Below, one piece after another: positions 35,594 to 47,945 of a stretch of 64,000 nt of DNA. Origin of the DNA: Moraxella sp. (GTDB taxonomy: Bacteria > Pseudomonadota > Gammaproteobacteria > Pseudomonadales > Moraxellaceae); contig JAUMYZ010000003.1 in assembly GCA_030528385.1 (NCBI GenBank), positions 62,001-126,000 of the forward strand, read 5' to 3'. The notes under the pieces were generated by a model. That model had not been told where the DNA came from. It did not search any database and was given only the letters and a program-made list of their open reading frames with translations. The stretch's first letter is position 1, and each line of letters starts with the position of its first letter. A program made the position numbers and the translations under genes.

Positions 35594-38500
35594 CTTGTTG
35601 CCAGCACCCCAAATATTCATCAAAAAACCACGGTCGGCTGTCGTCTGGTCGCTCAGGAGTGCTGAGCGTACAAAAGCGCATCAGCAGCGTGGTGTTGCTA
35701 AGCTCTGGATAATGCTGACAGATGTTTTGTAGTTCATCGTATAGGCGCGCGTTCAGCCATGGGCACACGTGCCGATTGTTGTTGCTGATGGGTTGGTGTA
35801 TCAGTCCCATGTCGGTTTTGCCATGCTTGCCATCTTCTTTGATGGCTTCATAAGTATGCACATCAAATGTGCCATCTGGGTGGGGGTTGATGACGTATTC
35901 TGTTTCTTGCTCGCCATGGCGAAAAGGGGTCAGGCAGCTTAGATGGACGTGCAAGCGGTTGGACGTTTGTGGGTCTTGCCAATAAGCGTTGACAACGTTG
36001 AGTGTTGGATTGTTCATCAAAGTGTGCATGACTTGCTGTTCTAGGTCGGCAAGGTTGCCTGTGGCATTGAGCTCTTTGGCTTTGTCAATGCGCGGTATGG
36101 CGTTGATGTTTTGGTATTGCCAAGCCGACAAAAGTGCGTTCATGTCGTGCGTAACCAGTTTGTTTTGGGCGCTTTCAAAACCAGGTTTTGTAAAGACAAT
36201 ATCCCTGCTATTGGGGTTTGCTTGTTTTTTTAATGCCTTGATGTTGTATTGCAAAATGGCAATGTTGGGCGTATCAATCACGTTGTGATGACGATGTCTT
36301 TGTACTCTGCCTGCCAACTGAATGACAGAGCGCATGGAACTTGGTTCAACAATTGCCCAATCATAATCATGGTCTCGTCCCACTTCAGCAACAGGCGTGG
36401 CAAGCACCATAAAGATGTGCTTGCGTTTGTGCGGGTGTTTGGTGATGTTGTTGGCGATGTCAGCGTGGGCGCTGATGTCTGTGTTGTCTTGGCGTTTTAA
36501 CAAAGTGTCCAAGCGGTTTTCTAGTTGGTTTCTAAGCAGCAGCACTTGCCGAGAGTGATAGCAAGCCACATAAAATTGACAATCGGCAAAGTTTTCTTGA
36601 CAAAAGTCGCCAAGGCGCTGCGTGGCTTTGACCAGAGCAATCAGCGGTTCAATATTTGCCAAGCGCACCAAACCAATGCTGACGCTGTGCGTTGTGGTGG
36701 TGTTGTGGTGGTCGTGCAAGACTGCTGCTTGACTGAGTATCTGTTGGGCAATTTGCTCAAAAAATGACTCACCTTGAGCGCGCTGTATGCAGATGGGCAT
36801 AATCTTGCCCATGCGTTTGTTGGGCTGACTTGCCAAAAACTTAACGCGCTTTTGGATAAATGCTGTGTGATGGCTGACAAAGTCAGCATCAACTTGGCAA
36901 GTTATGCTGTGATTTTCGTCAAACCATGCGCACACTGTCTTTGGGTCGGGTTTGTTAAATTGGGCGTTATAAATCTTGCGCCCCGCTTGATAGGCGTTAA
37001 ACAAACCAATCACCATATCGGGCGGCAAGGTTGCCGATGACAACAGCACCCGACTGCCAAACAAACCTGCCAAATGCACTAGGCGTGATAGGGCGGGCAG
37101 GTCGTCTTGGTCAAAATCGTCAGGCTCGTCCAAAATCAAATCGCTGCCAAACAATCTTAGTGCTGGCACGACATAGCGACCACCGCGTTTGCATTCGCAG
37201 GCTTGGATTAGGTGGTCAATGGTACAACTGACCACAGGCGTCAACAAAAGTTTTTTGGCGTTGTCATCAGCAATCACTGCGCCCAATTTTAGGTCATCGC
37301 TGTGCCAGCTGTCTTTGGCGTCCACAAACTCATCAAAGAGCCCTTGAGCGGATTCACTGCCGCTGTCTTGGCTGTCTTTGTCGGATTGGGCAAGCTCAAA
37401 CAGTTGTTTTTGGGCAAGTCCGCCCACCAAAATGGCGAGTTGGTTGTCGTTTAGTTGTAAATCGCGGCGAAGGCTTTGTCCTGTTTGTAAAGTCAAAACG
37501 CGCAGTCCCAAAGCGATGGTCAGGCGCGAGCCTTGTTTGGGGTCGCTAAGTGCGCACATGATACGGGCGTTGCCAATGGTTTTGCCTGTGCCAGTGCTTG
37601 CCATATTGACCCCAAAAAAGCCGTGGGTTTGGCTGCTTTGTTGATGCTTTAAAGCCGCTTTAAAGGCTTTGTTTTGCCAAAGAAATCGGTCTTTGTCGGT
37701 GTTTTGTAGTAAGGGGTTGTGATTGGTGAGCTTGGGCAAGCTGTGGTGCAAAAATGGCAATGCGCGCACAAAATCGCCTGCAAATCTTGCCACCCCAAGC
37801 AAATGCTCATCCAAGGTTTGTTTGGTTTTTGCTTTACTTTTGCCCGATGGATAATAGGTGTTGGCAGCCAGCGTGGTGCAATGATTTGTTTGGCGCAGTC
37901 TTTGGGGGCTGTTGGCTGGCAAACCAGAATAACGATGGTCGCCCACCATCAGGCTAAGCCGAGATAAATACAATAAAAACGGGTCGGCAATGGCTTGCTT
38001 TTGGGCAAGCGCTTGAGCGCTTAATTGGGTAAGATAAGGGCTGTGCAGCGCTTTTTGGGCATAGCGTTTAAGCTGTTTTTGCCATAAGGGGTTTTGTACA
38101 ATAAACTGACTAAATTGCCAAAAAATATCGTTATCTGACCGTGCTGAGTCGTTTTTTACCCATTTTTCTTTGGCTGTTGGCTGACTTTTATAATATTTTT
38201 GTAGGTCATAATGAAGATAATTGGGGCGGCTTTCTTTGTTTTTGTCAGGATGGTATTCGGTCAATGGCGGCAGACGGTGATGGGTAACAATCAACCAAGC
38301 CAGCCACTGAGCCAAAGGCGGTAATCTGTCCAGACATGGTTGGTCAATGCCGTCTTGCAAGGTCTGTGGGGTTGGTGCATCAATGGTGCTGTCTAATTGG
38401 CTGAAGCGTTCAAACATTTGTTGGTCGCTTTGACAGCCTGTAATCAGCCAGTTAAACAGTTTTAGAGAAACCCATTCGTGGCGGTAGGGGTCGCCCTTTG

Positions 38501-38927
38501 TGCCAGCTTGGGCAAGTTTTTGTTGAAAGCCATCGCTGGATTTGCCAATGTCATGAAACAGCCCCGCCAAAGTGGTGATGATTTGTAGGGCAGACAAAAA
38601 ATGCCAGTCGTTTTGCCAGTCTTGGTGCAAAAGGTCGCGCTTGGTGTAATTGACCGCCACTTTGCCCGTGTCATCAAAGCTGCTGCGACTGCCCACAATC
38701 CACAAAAGCTCGGTGGTGTGGCGACTTTTGATGCGATGACAACTGACGCAGAGCAGTTTGGATTTGCTGGCGGCGGCTTTGAGTTGCCCATAAACGGCTT
38801 GCAGACCAGCTTGGGTGATGGTGGTTTGCCAGACGTCGTCGCCAATGCGGTTGGCAAAGGCATCTAGAATTTGGTTGGTTTTGTTTTTTGCTTTCTTTTG
38901 TGATTTTGAGATGAAAGTAACAATCAT
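35586..38927 (-). CDS. cas3: Cas2-Cas3 fusion helicase-nuclease (type I-F)
   Basis: The protein combines the Cas2 adaptation subunit with the Cas3 effector. The ATG at 38927 overlaps the cas1 stop by four bases and gives 1113 residues; a GTG/ATG further up is less likely. Residues 1-95 are the Cas2 domain (MIVTFISKSQKKAKNKTNQ). The HD nuclease follows (LAGLFHDIGKSSDGF, near residue 125). The SF2 helicase has Walker A ASTGTGKT, the DEPDDFD box, the SSATLP motif III and QLAGRVQRHRH motif VI. All key residues are present, so interference should be functional. Its 3' end overlaps the mini-CRISPR by a few bases. Confidence 0.97.
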   Translation of the reverse strand: MIVTFISKSQKKAKNKTNQILDAFANRIGDDVWQTTITQAGLQAVYGQLKAAASKSKLLCVSCHRIKSRHTTELLWIVGSRSSFDDTGKVAVNYTKRDLLHQDWQNDWHFLSALQIITTLAGLFHDIGKSSDGFQQKLAQAGTKGDPYRHEWVSLKLFNWLITGCQSDQQMFERFSQLDSTIDAPTPQTLQDGIDQPCLDRLPPLAQWLAWLIVTHHRLPPLTEYHPDKNKESRPNYLHYDLQKYYKSQPTAKEKWVKNDSARSDNDIFWQFSQFIVQNPLWQKQLKRYAQKALHSPYLTQLSAQALAQKQAIADPFLLYLSRLSLMVGDHRYSGLPANSPQRLRQTNHCTTLAANTYYPSGKSKAKTKQTLDEHLLGVARFAGDFVRALPFLHHSLPKLTNHNPLLQNTDKDRFLWQNKAFKAALKHQQSSQTHGFFGVNMASTGTGKTIGNARIMCALSDPKQGSRLTIALGLRVLTLQTGQSLRRDLQLNDNQLAILVGGLAQKQLFELAQSDKDSQDSGSESAQGLFDEFVDAKDSWHSDDLKLGAVIADDNAKKLLLTPVVSCTIDHLIQACECKRGGRYVVPALRLFGSDLILDEPDDFDQDDLPALSRLVHLAGLFGSRVLLSSATLPPDMVIGLFNAYQAGRKIYNAQFNKPDPKTVCAWFDENHSITCQVDADFVSHHTAFIQKRVKFLASQPNKRMGKIMPICIQRAQGESFFEQIAQQILSQAAVLHDHHNTTTTHSVSIGLVRLANIEPLIALVKATQRLGDFCQENFADCQFYVACYHSRQVLLLRNQLENRLDTLLKRQDNTDISAHADIANNITKHPHKRKHIFMVLATPVAEVGRDHDYDWAIVEPSSMRSVIQLAGRVQRHRHHNVIDTPNIAILQYNIKALKKQANPNSRDIVFTKPGFESAQNKLVTHDMNALLSAWQYQNINAIPRIDKAKELNATGNLADLEQQVMHTLMNNPTLNVVNAYWQDPQTSNRLHVHLSCLTPFRHGEQETEYVINPHPDGTFDVHTYEAIKEDGKHGKTDMGLIHQPISNNNRHVCPWLNARLYDELQNICQHYPELSNTTLLMRFCTLSTPERPDDSRPWFFDEYLGCWQQEK

Positions 38928-39904
38928 AGGGTTTCCCAATGTTGATTGAGCGCCATCGCTTTGACCGTGTCAAACATCACATCAAGCGCGTTGTATGTGA
39001 TGAAATAATTTAGGCAAGTTTGGCGAAACTCTTGCTCGCTGACATTGTCTTTGGCGCAAATAAACGCCAGCGGCAACACGATGGCGTCTTTGATGATGTC
39101 TGCCACATCAAACACCAAAGCACCGCGCCGCGTTTTGCCGTGCATGATGGCGAAACCGTGGGGAATGCCAAGCACCCAAGTGGTGGTGGCCGCCAACCCA
39201 TAAGCCAGATAATTGCCATGATTTAAAAAGACGTTGGCTTTGTCAATGCCGCTGCTGTCTCTGCCAAAACCTGCTTGTTTGGTGTTTTTGGCGGCGATTT
39301 TATAAAGTTCTTTGGTCATGCGCCCTTCCAAGGCGAGCAGGTCGTTGACATGATTTTGGCACAAAATGGACTGTTGATAGTGTTTTTGTAAGCTTATGAT
39401 GGACTCTGAGCGGCTGTCAAAACCGATGTGATTAAATTCTTTGTCCTTGTCCCATACCGTCTGCATGAACCATAAGCGCGCCAGTTGCAGGCGTTTTGCC
39501 ATGTATAAGCGTTTGGCATCGTCCCACCACCATGACAACCAGCCTTGAATGTATTCGGTGGGGCGGTACTCTGACTGTGGGGTCAGCCACTCAATCTCGC
39601 TGCCCATCAATAACGGCGTGCCCCCACCGCCACAAAAGCCAATCAGCACACCAGCCCCAGCAAGCAGTCGTACGGCGGCTTGGGTGATGGACGTGCCTGT
39701 GCCCAGCAAAATGCAGGTGGTGTTAGCGATGGGGATGTTGTAGTACAGATTGTGTTTGTCGCTTTGGGTCAGGTACAAAACTCGCCCGTCTTTTTGCATG
39801 ACGCGGCAATGCTCCAGATAAAAGATGTTGGCGCGTTTGGAATGTAAGATGGTTTTAAGAGCGGCATGATTAAGGGCGCTGGTATTTTTGCGGGTGGTTT
39901 GCAT
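38924..39904 (-). CDS. cas1: Cas1 integrase (type I-F)
   Basis: Cas1 inserts new spacers together with Cas2-3. The ATG at 39904 gives 326 residues, matching type I-F Cas1; a TTG at 39943 in frame was not used. The three metal ligands are in LALEGRMTKELYK (Glu), FLNHGNYLAYG (His) and GALVFDVADIIKD (Asp). GTGTSITQAAVRLLAGAGVLI is also typical. A minus-strand TATAAT at 39953-39958 lies about 50 bases upstream. It starts the cas1-cas3 transcript. Confidence 0.96.
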   Translation of the reverse strand: MQTTRKNTSALNHAALKTILHSKRANIFYLEHCRVMQKDGRVLYLTQSDKHNLYYNIPIANTTCILLGTGTSITQAAVRLLAGAGVLIGFCGGGGTPLLMGSEIEWLTPQSEYRPTEYIQGWLSWWWDDAKRLYMAKRLQLARLWFMQTVWDKDKEFNHIGFDSRSESIISLQKHYQQSILCQNHVNDLLALEGRMTKELYKIAAKNTKQAGFGRDSSGIDKANVFLNHGNYLAYGLAATTTWVLGIPHGFAIMHGKTRRGALVFDVADIIKDAIVLPLAFICAKDNVSEQEFRQTCLNYFITYNALDVMFDTVKAMALNQHWETL

Positions 39905-40025
39905 GGTGATGTATCTGGTATCTATTTGTAAACTTAAAACCAAAAAGCAATTATTATACCAATTTAATAAAATTTTTGGTTTTTAAGACAAATGGCTTAT
40001 TTTGCAGATAAAATAATTTTTGCAC

Positions 40026-40059
40026 ACAAAAACCCCATCAATCAACGCGATTGATGGGG
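40026..40059 (-). terminator. Intrinsic terminator of the tRNA-Ser gene
   Basis: Read on the minus strand, CCCCATCAATC pairs with GATTGATGGGG (11 base pairs, 5-base loop GCGTT), followed by TTTTTGTG. It lies about 17 bases after the tRNA 3' end. Confidence 0.9.
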
Positions 40060-40075
40060 CAGATAACAAATAGCT

Positions 40076-40166
40076 TGGCGGTGAAGAAGGGATTTGAACC
40101 CTTGATACGCTATTAACGTATACACACTTTCCAGGCGTGCGCTTTCGACCACTCAGCCACTTCACC
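40076..40166 (-). tRNA. tRNA-Ser (anticodon GGA)
   Basis: The minus strand folds into a class II tRNA with a long variable arm: acceptor GGTGAAG/CTTCACC, anticodon loop CTGGAAA giving GGA, variable stem near TGTGTATACGTTAATAGCG, and T-arm AAGGGTTCAAATCCCTT. Discriminator G and an encoded CCA are present. The anticodon reads UCC and UCU serine codons. Confidence 0.96.
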
Positions 40167-40208
40167 AATCAATATATTATAACCCAGTTAAATAAAATTT
40201 GCAAAACT

Positions 40209-40436
40209 TTAATTGGGCACAAACACGCCTTGTTGACAATCAAAGCAATCAGCGATGGCATGCTCAGCAGTTTTACTGTCGGTAAATGCTTTGTCATCAA
40301 ACACTTAGGCGGGTAATGTTGGTGTTTGGTTTTGTTGGTTGGCAATAAATCGTGGGAATGGATAAGGTTTGGTGGGCATAAGTTTGTGATGGTGCGGCAT
40401 GTTGGTAACAATGCACCATCAAAAGCACAAACAAAG
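40209..40436 (-). pseudogene. Possible decayed small secreted protein gene
   Basis: On the minus strand one frame gives a signal-peptide-like start (MALFVLLMVHCYQHAAPSQT) and runs on for about 46 residues. Another frame continues from about nt 40305 with VFDDKAFTDSKTAEHAIADC and ends FVPN. The two pieces would join after a single frameshift. I do not recognise the family. The rest of the 322-base gap between tRNA-Ser and the next gene holds nothing clear. Confidence 0.3.
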
Positions 40437-40488
40437 CCAAGCAATTATTTGTTAAAATAACAAATTTTGATTAACATAAAGGTCGTTT

Positions 40489-40863
40489 ATGAAGATAAAA
40501 CACGTCGCGGTGATGGTTTTGGTGCTGGCAACGGCTGCTTGTGGCAACCCAAGCACCACCCAAGTACATGCCGCCCATCTTGACACAACAGCCAACAAGC
40601 AAATAGCCCAATCGGGGATTTGGCTTGATGTGCGCACCTTGGCAGAATATCAAGAAGGACACCTAAAAAACGCCATCAATGTGCCTGTTGATGACATCAA
40701 CCAAATCTTTGCCATCACCAATGACAAACAAGCCACCATTTATTTGTATTGTCGCAGTGGCAGGCGCGCCGAAGTTGCCCGCAAAACCTTGATGGATTTG
40801 GGCTATACCAACGTCATCAATCAAGGCGGTTATCAGGATTTGTTGGATAAGGGTGTGGAATGA
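40489..40863 (+). CDS. Rhodanese-domain lipoprotein
   Basis: The 124-residue product has a lipoprotein signal peptide with lipobox TAAC (Cys about residue 19). The single rhodanese domain shows WLDVRTLAEYQEGHLKNAIN and the active-site loop LYCRSGRRAEVA with catalytic Cys. It is therefore an envelope-anchored sulfurtransferase or persulfide carrier; the substrate is unknown. It converges tail-to-tail with another Cys-loop enzyme of the same broad chemistry. Confidence 0.85.
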   Translation: MKIKHVAVMVLVLATAACGNPSTTQVHAAHLDTTANKQIAQSGIWLDVRTLAEYQEGHLKNAINVPVDDINQIFAITNDKQATIYLYCRSGRRAEVARKTLMDLGYTNVINQGGYQDLLDKGVE

Positions 40864-41214
40864 TTAGTTTTCATCCAACAAATCTTGCTCACGAGCGACA
40901 GTTAGTAGGGTGTTTGAGCGGTTGCCTGTGCGACAAAACAGATGTAGTGGGCGCTCGGTGCCATTAAAAAAGTCGGCAAAGGCTTGGACGTGGCTGATGT
41001 CCATCATGCCCCCAGCAAAGGCAATGTGCGCATAGTCTATGCCGTGTGCTTGACAAGCGGCGGCGATTTCTGCTGAAGTGGGCTGTCCTGCTTCTTCACC
41101 ATCAGGGCGGTTATTGACCATGCTTTTGACACCTTGTTTGGCAAGCTCTGCCACGTCAGCGACCGTCAGTTGTCCTGAGATGGTGATACAAAATTCTGGG
41201 GCGACATCACTCAT
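40864..41214 (-). CDS. TIGR01244/DUF442-type phosphatase or sulfur transferase
   Basis: The ATG at 41214, preceded by AGGAGT, gives 116 residues. The protein matches the DUF442/BLH family (ISGQLTVADVAELAKQGVKS, NNRPDGEE), with the Cys-loop LHLFCRTGNRS, a CX5R-type active site. Related domains occur alone or fused to persulfide dioxygenase-like enzymes in sulfide handling. The adjacent rhodanese gene supports a role in sulfur chemistry, but that is an inference. Confidence 0.8.
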   Translation of the reverse strand: MSDVAPEFCITISGQLTVADVAELAKQGVKSMVNNRPDGEEAGQPTSAEIAAACQAHGIDYAHIAFAGGMMDISHVQAFADFFNGTERPLHLFCRTGNRSNTLLTVAREQDLLDEN

Positions 41215-41366
41215 AAAAACTCCTAATACTAAAAATCCAAATAGCATAGCGTGATTTTGTGCTTTTGGCAATCTGCCTTCTTAAAATTTTATCTTGGCTC
41301 AAGACAAAGATGACTTATAAGTCATTTGTGGGGTATTTTGGTTTCACAAAAGTTGGACTGTGGTAA

Positions 41367-43544
<2,178 letters not shown>

Positions 43545-43580
43545 TTGGTTGGATTTTGTATATTATAAATATGGACAAAA

Positions 43581-44789
43581 TCACAACAAAGCACTGGCGC
43601 AAGCAAAAGCACTTGCCCATGCCCAATGAAAATTATAACCGCCCAACTGTCCTGTAACGTCCAGCACTTCGCCAATAAAATACAAATTGGCACACAGCTT
43701 GCTTTGCATGCTTTGGCTGCAGATGTCTTTGGTGTCTACGCCACCAAGCGTTACTTCGGCGGTGCGGTAGCCTTCTGTGCCTGAAGGTTTGATTTGCCAG
43801 TGGTTGAGTGTGTTGCCAAGTTTGATAAGCGTTTGGTCTTTGATGTTGGCAAGCTCGCTGTCTTGGTGTGCTTGCCAAAAATGCGTCTGCAAAGCCAGCA
43901 AGAGTTTTTTGCTAAAATAGGGAGCAAGCACCGTGCGGATAAATTGCTTGGGGTGCTGTCTTTTGTGTTGGGTGAGCAGTGTACCGATGTCAATGTGGGG
44001 CAACAAATTAATGCCGATGGGCTCGCCGATTTGCCAGTAATTGGACAGCTGTAGCATGGCAGGCCCAGACAAGCCACGATGGGTAAACAGCATGGGCAGC
44101 TCAAAGCTGGCTTTGTCATTAAAGGCGATGACATCAAGGCTGACACCGCTGAGCGCTTTTGTCATTTGTCCAACGTCATCGGTAAAGGTGAACGGCACCA
44201 GCCCTGCGCGCGTAGGGACAATCTGATGACCAAATTGGCTGGCGACTTGATAGCCAAAGTCGCTTGCGCCCAGCGTGGGAATGGACAGCCCACCTGTGGC
44301 AACAACCAAGGCAGAGCAGCTTAGCGTTTTTGGCGCGCTTGCTTTGGTTTGGGTGTTTAGACAAAATTTGTCGGCATGATTGATGGACAAAACGGCGGTG
44401 TTTAGCTGTATATTGACGCCTTGTTCATCGCATTCATCAAGAAGCATGTTCAAAATGTCTTTAGAAGAGTGTTCACAAAACAGCTGTCCGTGCGATTTTT
44501 CAACAAAGGCGATGTTGTGTTTATAAACATACTGCAAAAAATGCTCAGGCATAAAGCGTGCCAGTGCTGAACGCACAAAATGACGGTTTTGGCTGATGAA
44601 GTTTTGTGGGCTGGTGTGCAGATTGATAAAATTGCAACGCCCACCACCACTCATCAAAATCTTTTTGCCCGCTTTGTTGGCATGGTCAAGCACCAACACC
44701 TTTTTGCCACGCTTGGCGCTGTTGATGGCACAAAACAGCCCAGCTGCACCTGCACCGATAATGATGACATCAAAGTGAGTGCCTTGCAT
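43581..44789 (-). CDS. BaiN-like NAD(P)/FAD-dependent oxidoreductase (HI0933 family)
   Basis: The ATG at 44789 gives 402 residues starting MQGTHFDVIIIGAGAAGLFC, the FAD-binding motif. KKILMSGGGRCNFIN, VVATGGLSIPTLGASDFGY, TAEVTLGGVDT and FIGEVLDVTGQLGGYNFHWA complete the family pattern. The frame is open 30 codons further, but that would overlap the pgsA promoter region. Its function in Gram-negative bacteria is not established. It is divergent from pgsA. Confidence 0.88.
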   Translation of the reverse strand: MQGTHFDVIIIGAGAAGLFCAINSAKRGKKVLVLDHANKAGKKILMSGGGRCNFINLHTSPQNFISQNRHFVRSALARFMPEHFLQYVYKHNIAFVEKSHGQLFCEHSSKDILNMLLDECDEQGVNIQLNTAVLSINHADKFCLNTQTKASAPKTLSCSALVVATGGLSIPTLGASDFGYQVASQFGHQIVPTRAGLVPFTFTDDVGQMTKALSGVSLDVIAFNDKASFELPMLFTHRGLSGPAMLQLSNYWQIGEPIGINLLPHIDIGTLLTQHKRQHPKQFIRTVLAPYFSKKLLLALQTHFWQAHQDSELANIKDQTLIKLGNTLNHWQIKPSGTEGYRTAEVTLGGVDTKDICSQSMQSKLCANLYFIGEVLDVTGQLGGYNFHWAWASAFACASALL

Positions 44790-44907
44790 GACGTTTAACC
44801 CCCAAAAAGCACGTATTGTACCCAAAAGTGTGCAAAAGTCCAAATCTTTGTACAAAATTGACTGGATTTGGGGTATCATAAGCGGACATTTTTAAGCAAT
44901 TTTTATC

Positions 44908-45552
44908 ATGTTTCAACCAAGTCCGCCCAACAGCATTTTTAATTTGCCCAACAATTTGACCATTGCACGCATTGTGATGATACCGTTGTTTGTGGCGATT
45001 GCTTATTGGCCACCTGCGTTGGGCATTGGGCTGCCTGCCATTCCTGACAATGCCATTGCGCGTCTGGGCATGCTTGAGTACAGCGACAATATGCTGCGTC
45101 ATTTTTTGCTGACCTTGGTGTTTGTGCTGGCGGCAGTTACCGACTGGCTAGACGGCTTTTTGGCGCGCAAAATGGGCATTAGCTCCGCCTTTGGGCGTTT
45201 TTTAGACCCTGTGGCGGATAAACTGATGGTGGCGGCGGCGCTGATTGTGCTGGTGCAGTGGCACCCCAATATCGTCATGGCAATCAGTGCCATTGTGATT
45301 ATCAGCCGTGAAATTGCTGTGTCGGCACTGCGTGAATGGATGGCGGAGCTGGGCAATCGCACCAGTGTGGCTGTCTCGTATGTGGGCAAGCTCAAAACCA
45401 CCTTTCAGATGGTGGCGATTACGGTGCTGCTGCTCAACTGGCAAAGCCTAGAGATGGTGGGCTATGTGTTGATGTTGGTGGCGGTGGTGCTTACTTTGTG
45501 GTCAATGATGATTTATCTAAAAGCGGCTTGGCCTTATCTAAAACAAAGCTGA
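44908..45552 (+). CDS. pgsA: CDP-diacylglycerol-glycerol-3-phosphate 3-phosphatidyltransferase
   Basis: PgsA makes phosphatidylglycerol phosphate in the inner membrane. The 214-residue product has several membrane helices and the CDP-alcohol phosphatidyltransferase signature DWLDGFLARKMG followed by FGRFLDPVADK, with all conserved Asp, Gly and Arg residues. ARIVMIPLFV at the N-terminus is also typical. Confidence 0.95.
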   Translation: MFQPSPPNSIFNLPNNLTIARIVMIPLFVAIAYWPPALGIGLPAIPDNAIARLGMLEYSDNMLRHFLLTLVFVLAAVTDWLDGFLARKMGISSAFGRFLDPVADKLMVAAALIVLVQWHPNIVMAISAIVIISREIAVSALREWMAELGNRTSVAVSYVGKLKTTFQMVAITVLLLNWQSLEMVGYVLMLVAVVLTLWSMMIYLKAAWPYLKQS

Positions 45553-45610
45553 TAATCTGTTGTTGGCAACACACAATTTAACTGCTTAAATTCAACAGCC
45601 CAAAGCGGGT

Positions 45611-46201
45611 TTAATGACAAAATACCATCAAATCTAGCCCATTTGCCACACAAAAATTGATGTTCTCAATAATGCCTTTGATGTGGGCAAGGGCATAACC
45701 TTGTTCTGCTTGGTCTTGGTTGTCGCTGTGCTGTAAGGCGCTGATGTGTGCTTGGTCAATGCTGATGTCAGACAATAGGCGTTGTAGCTCTTGCAGCCAA
45801 GTTTGGTCAAGTTTGCCAATGATGGGAAACTCTTCCATGGCTGGAATGTCAAAACCATGATTGTCGGGGTATGGAAGAAGCAGCACTTCTATGGGCTCGC
45901 TGACACAAAATTCATCATCAAGCACCCGATTTATCCAATCGGTCTCAAAGCCAAGTTTGATGTCTTGAGTATAAGGCAGCTGCTGCCCAAGTTTAAAACA
46001 CAACTCAATCAAAGCGTAACCATAATGATGTGTTTCTAGGGTTTTGTCTTGAGCGTTGATGATGTGTGATAAGGCTTTTAGGGCGTCATCAAAACACTCG
46101 CCATCGCTGGCGCATTTGTCCAGTAATGCTTTGTCGTGCGAGCCAAATGCCGCGTCAATGGTTTTGGAGCTGACCGCCGTCATATAAATATACAATCCCA
46201 T
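45611..46201 (-). CDS. Uncharacterised cytosolic protein, 196 residues
   Basis: The frame is well formed, with codon use like its neighbours and no signal peptide or membrane segment. The protein is acidic and mostly helical, opening MGLYIYMTAVSSKTIDAAFG. CFDDALKALSHIINAQDKT and GYALIELCFKLGQQLP look like the core of a small immunity-type or DUF domain, but I do not recognise the family. It stands alone between pgsA and fhs. Confidence 0.7.
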   Translation of the reverse strand: MGLYIYMTAVSSKTIDAAFGSHDKALLDKCASDGECFDDALKALSHIINAQDKTLETHHYGYALIELCFKLGQQLPYTQDIKLGFETDWINRVLDDEFCVSEPIEVLLLPYPDNHGFDIPAMEEFPIIGKLDQTWLQELQRLLSDISIDQAHISALQHSDNQDQAEQGYALAHIKGIIENINFCVANGLDLMVFCH

Positions 46202-46249
46202 AGCGCTTCCTTATTGTGCCGATTGAGTTGTGATTACAGGCATTATAAT

Positions 46250-47932
46250 CTAAAATAATCCCAAAATCTCACCGTTTATCACGTCAATATGCTCGGCAGC
46301 AGGGACTTTGGGCAGACCTGGCATTTTTAATATGTCGCCACACATCACCACCAAAAAGCCAGCCCCACCAGAGACTTGGACTTGGCGTACCGTCAGGGTA
46401 AATCCTTGCGGGCGACCGAGCAATTTGGGATTGTCAGACAAGGAATATTGGGTTTTTGCCATACAAATGGGCAGTTTGTCAAAACCCAATTTTTCTAGGC
46501 GTTTGATGTCTTTTTGGGCGTCGTCGCTAAAACTTACCGCTTGTGCGCCATAAATCTTGGTGGCGATGGCGTGGATTTTGTCTTGGATACTGTCATCTAA
46601 TGAGTAGGCAAAGCCAAACTGGCGGGGGTTGTTGATGGCTTTGAGCACTTTGTCTGCCAGTGCCAATCCGCCTTGTGCGCCCTTGCCCCACACTTCGGTC
46701 AACGCCACTGCCACGCCGTACTGCTCGCACGCTTCTTTGATAAGTGTCAGCTCTTCATCGCTGTCGCTGTCAAAGCGGTTGAGCGCCACCACCACACCCA
46801 AGCCAAAGACCTGCTGCATATTGTGGATGTGTTTTAGTAGGTTGGGCAGTCCCTGTTGCAGTGCGTCAAGGTCGGGGGTTTGTAGGTGGGCTTTGTCCAT
46901 GCCACCATTGTATTTTAGGGCGCGCACGGTGGCAACAATCACGCAGGCACTGGGCACAAGATTGCCCAGTCGGCATTTAATATCACAAAACTTTTCAGCC
47001 CCCAAATCCGCGCCAAAACCCGCTTCGCTAACCACATAATCTGCCAAATGTTGTCCCAAGCGGGTGGCAATCAGTGAGCTGCAACCGTGCGCAATGTTGG
47101 CAAAAGGTCCGCCATGCACCAACGCAGGCGTGCCTGCGATACTTTGTACCAAATTGGGGGAAAAAGCGTCTTTTAATAGGGCACTCATCGCTCCGTGAGC
47201 GTTTAGGTCTTTGGCAAAGACAGGCGTGTCATCAAAGCGATACGCCACCAAAATGTTGCCCAAGCGCGTTTTTAGGTCGTCAAGCGAGCTTGCCAAACAA
47301 AAAATCGCCATCACTTCGCTGGCAACGGTGATGTCAAAGCCGTCATGACGCATGACCCCATCGCTGGGTTTGCCCAGCCCATTGATGATGTGGCGTAGTT
47401 GGCGGTCGTTCATGTCCACCACGCGCCGCCAAAGCACGCGTTTTGGGTTGATGCCCAGCGCATTGCCTTGATAAATGTGATTGTCAATCATCGCCGACAA
47501 TAGATTGTTGGCACTGCTGATGGCGTGAAAATCCCCTGTAAAGTGCAGATTGATGTCTTCCATGGGAATGACTTGGGCATAGCCCCCGCCCGCTGCTCCG
47601 CCTTTGACGCCAAATACAGGTCCAAGTGATGGCTCACGCAAGGCGATGGCAGCGGTTTTGTTTTGTGGGGCGAGTAGCTGATTTAGAGCGTCTGCCAAAC
47701 CAATGGTAACGGTGGTTTTGCCTTCGCCTGCTGGCGTGGGGTTGATGGCACTGACCAAAATCAGCTTGCCGTTTTTGGCAGGTTTATCAAAGGCAGTAGG
47801 GGCGATTTTGGCTTTGTATTTGCCATACAAAGTATAGTCATCGGCACCTAGCCCAAGTTTGTGCGCAATGTTATCAATGGGTTGGGCGCAGCTCAGTGCG
47901 TTTTTGGCGATGTGAGCGTCTGTTGGGTGCAT
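46250..47932 (-). CDS. fhs: Formate-tetrahydrofolate ligase
   Basis: The enzyme makes 10-formyl-tetrahydrofolate from formate, ATP and tetrahydrofolate. The 560-residue product has the family P-loop [35 protein letters not shown], and [17 protein letters not shown]. Length is normal. It is followed 13 bases upstream on the same strand by pnuC, so both may share a transcript. Confidence 0.97.
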   Translation of the reverse strand: MHPTDAHIAKNALSCAQPIDNIAHKLGLGADDYTLYGKYKAKIAPTAFDKPAKNGKLILVSAINPTPAGEGKTTVTIGLADALNQLLAPQNKTAAIALREPSLGPVFGVKGGAAGGGYAQVIPMEDINLHFTGDFHAISSANNLLSAMIDNHIYQGNALGINPKRVLWRRVVDMNDRQLRHIINGLGKPSDGVMRHDGFDITVASEVMAIFCLASSLDDLKTRLGNILVAYRFDDTPVFAKDLNAHGAMSALLKDAFSPNLVQSIAGTPALVHGGPFANIAHGCSSLIATRLGQHLADYVVSEAGFGADLGAEKFCDIKCRLGNLVPSACVIVATVRALKYNGGMDKAHLQTPDLDALQQGLPNLLKHIHNMQQVFGLGVVVALNRFDSDSDEELTLIKEACEQYGVAVALTEVWGKGAQGGLALADKVLKAINNPRQFGFAYSLDDSIQDKIHAIATKIYGAQAVSFSDDAQKDIKRLEKLGFDKLPICMAKTQYSLSDNPKLLGRPQGFTLTVRQVQVSGGAGFLVVMCGDILKMPGLPKVPAAEHIDVINGEILGLF

Positions 47933-47945
47933 AAATTATCCTTAA

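Noticed and set aside
27642-39904. A co-resident type V-A (Cas12a) system or anti-CRISPR genes, as known in some Moraxella
   Set aside because: No Cas12a-type repeat, no large RuvC-containing frame and no recognisable anti-CRISPR or aca gene is present in this window.
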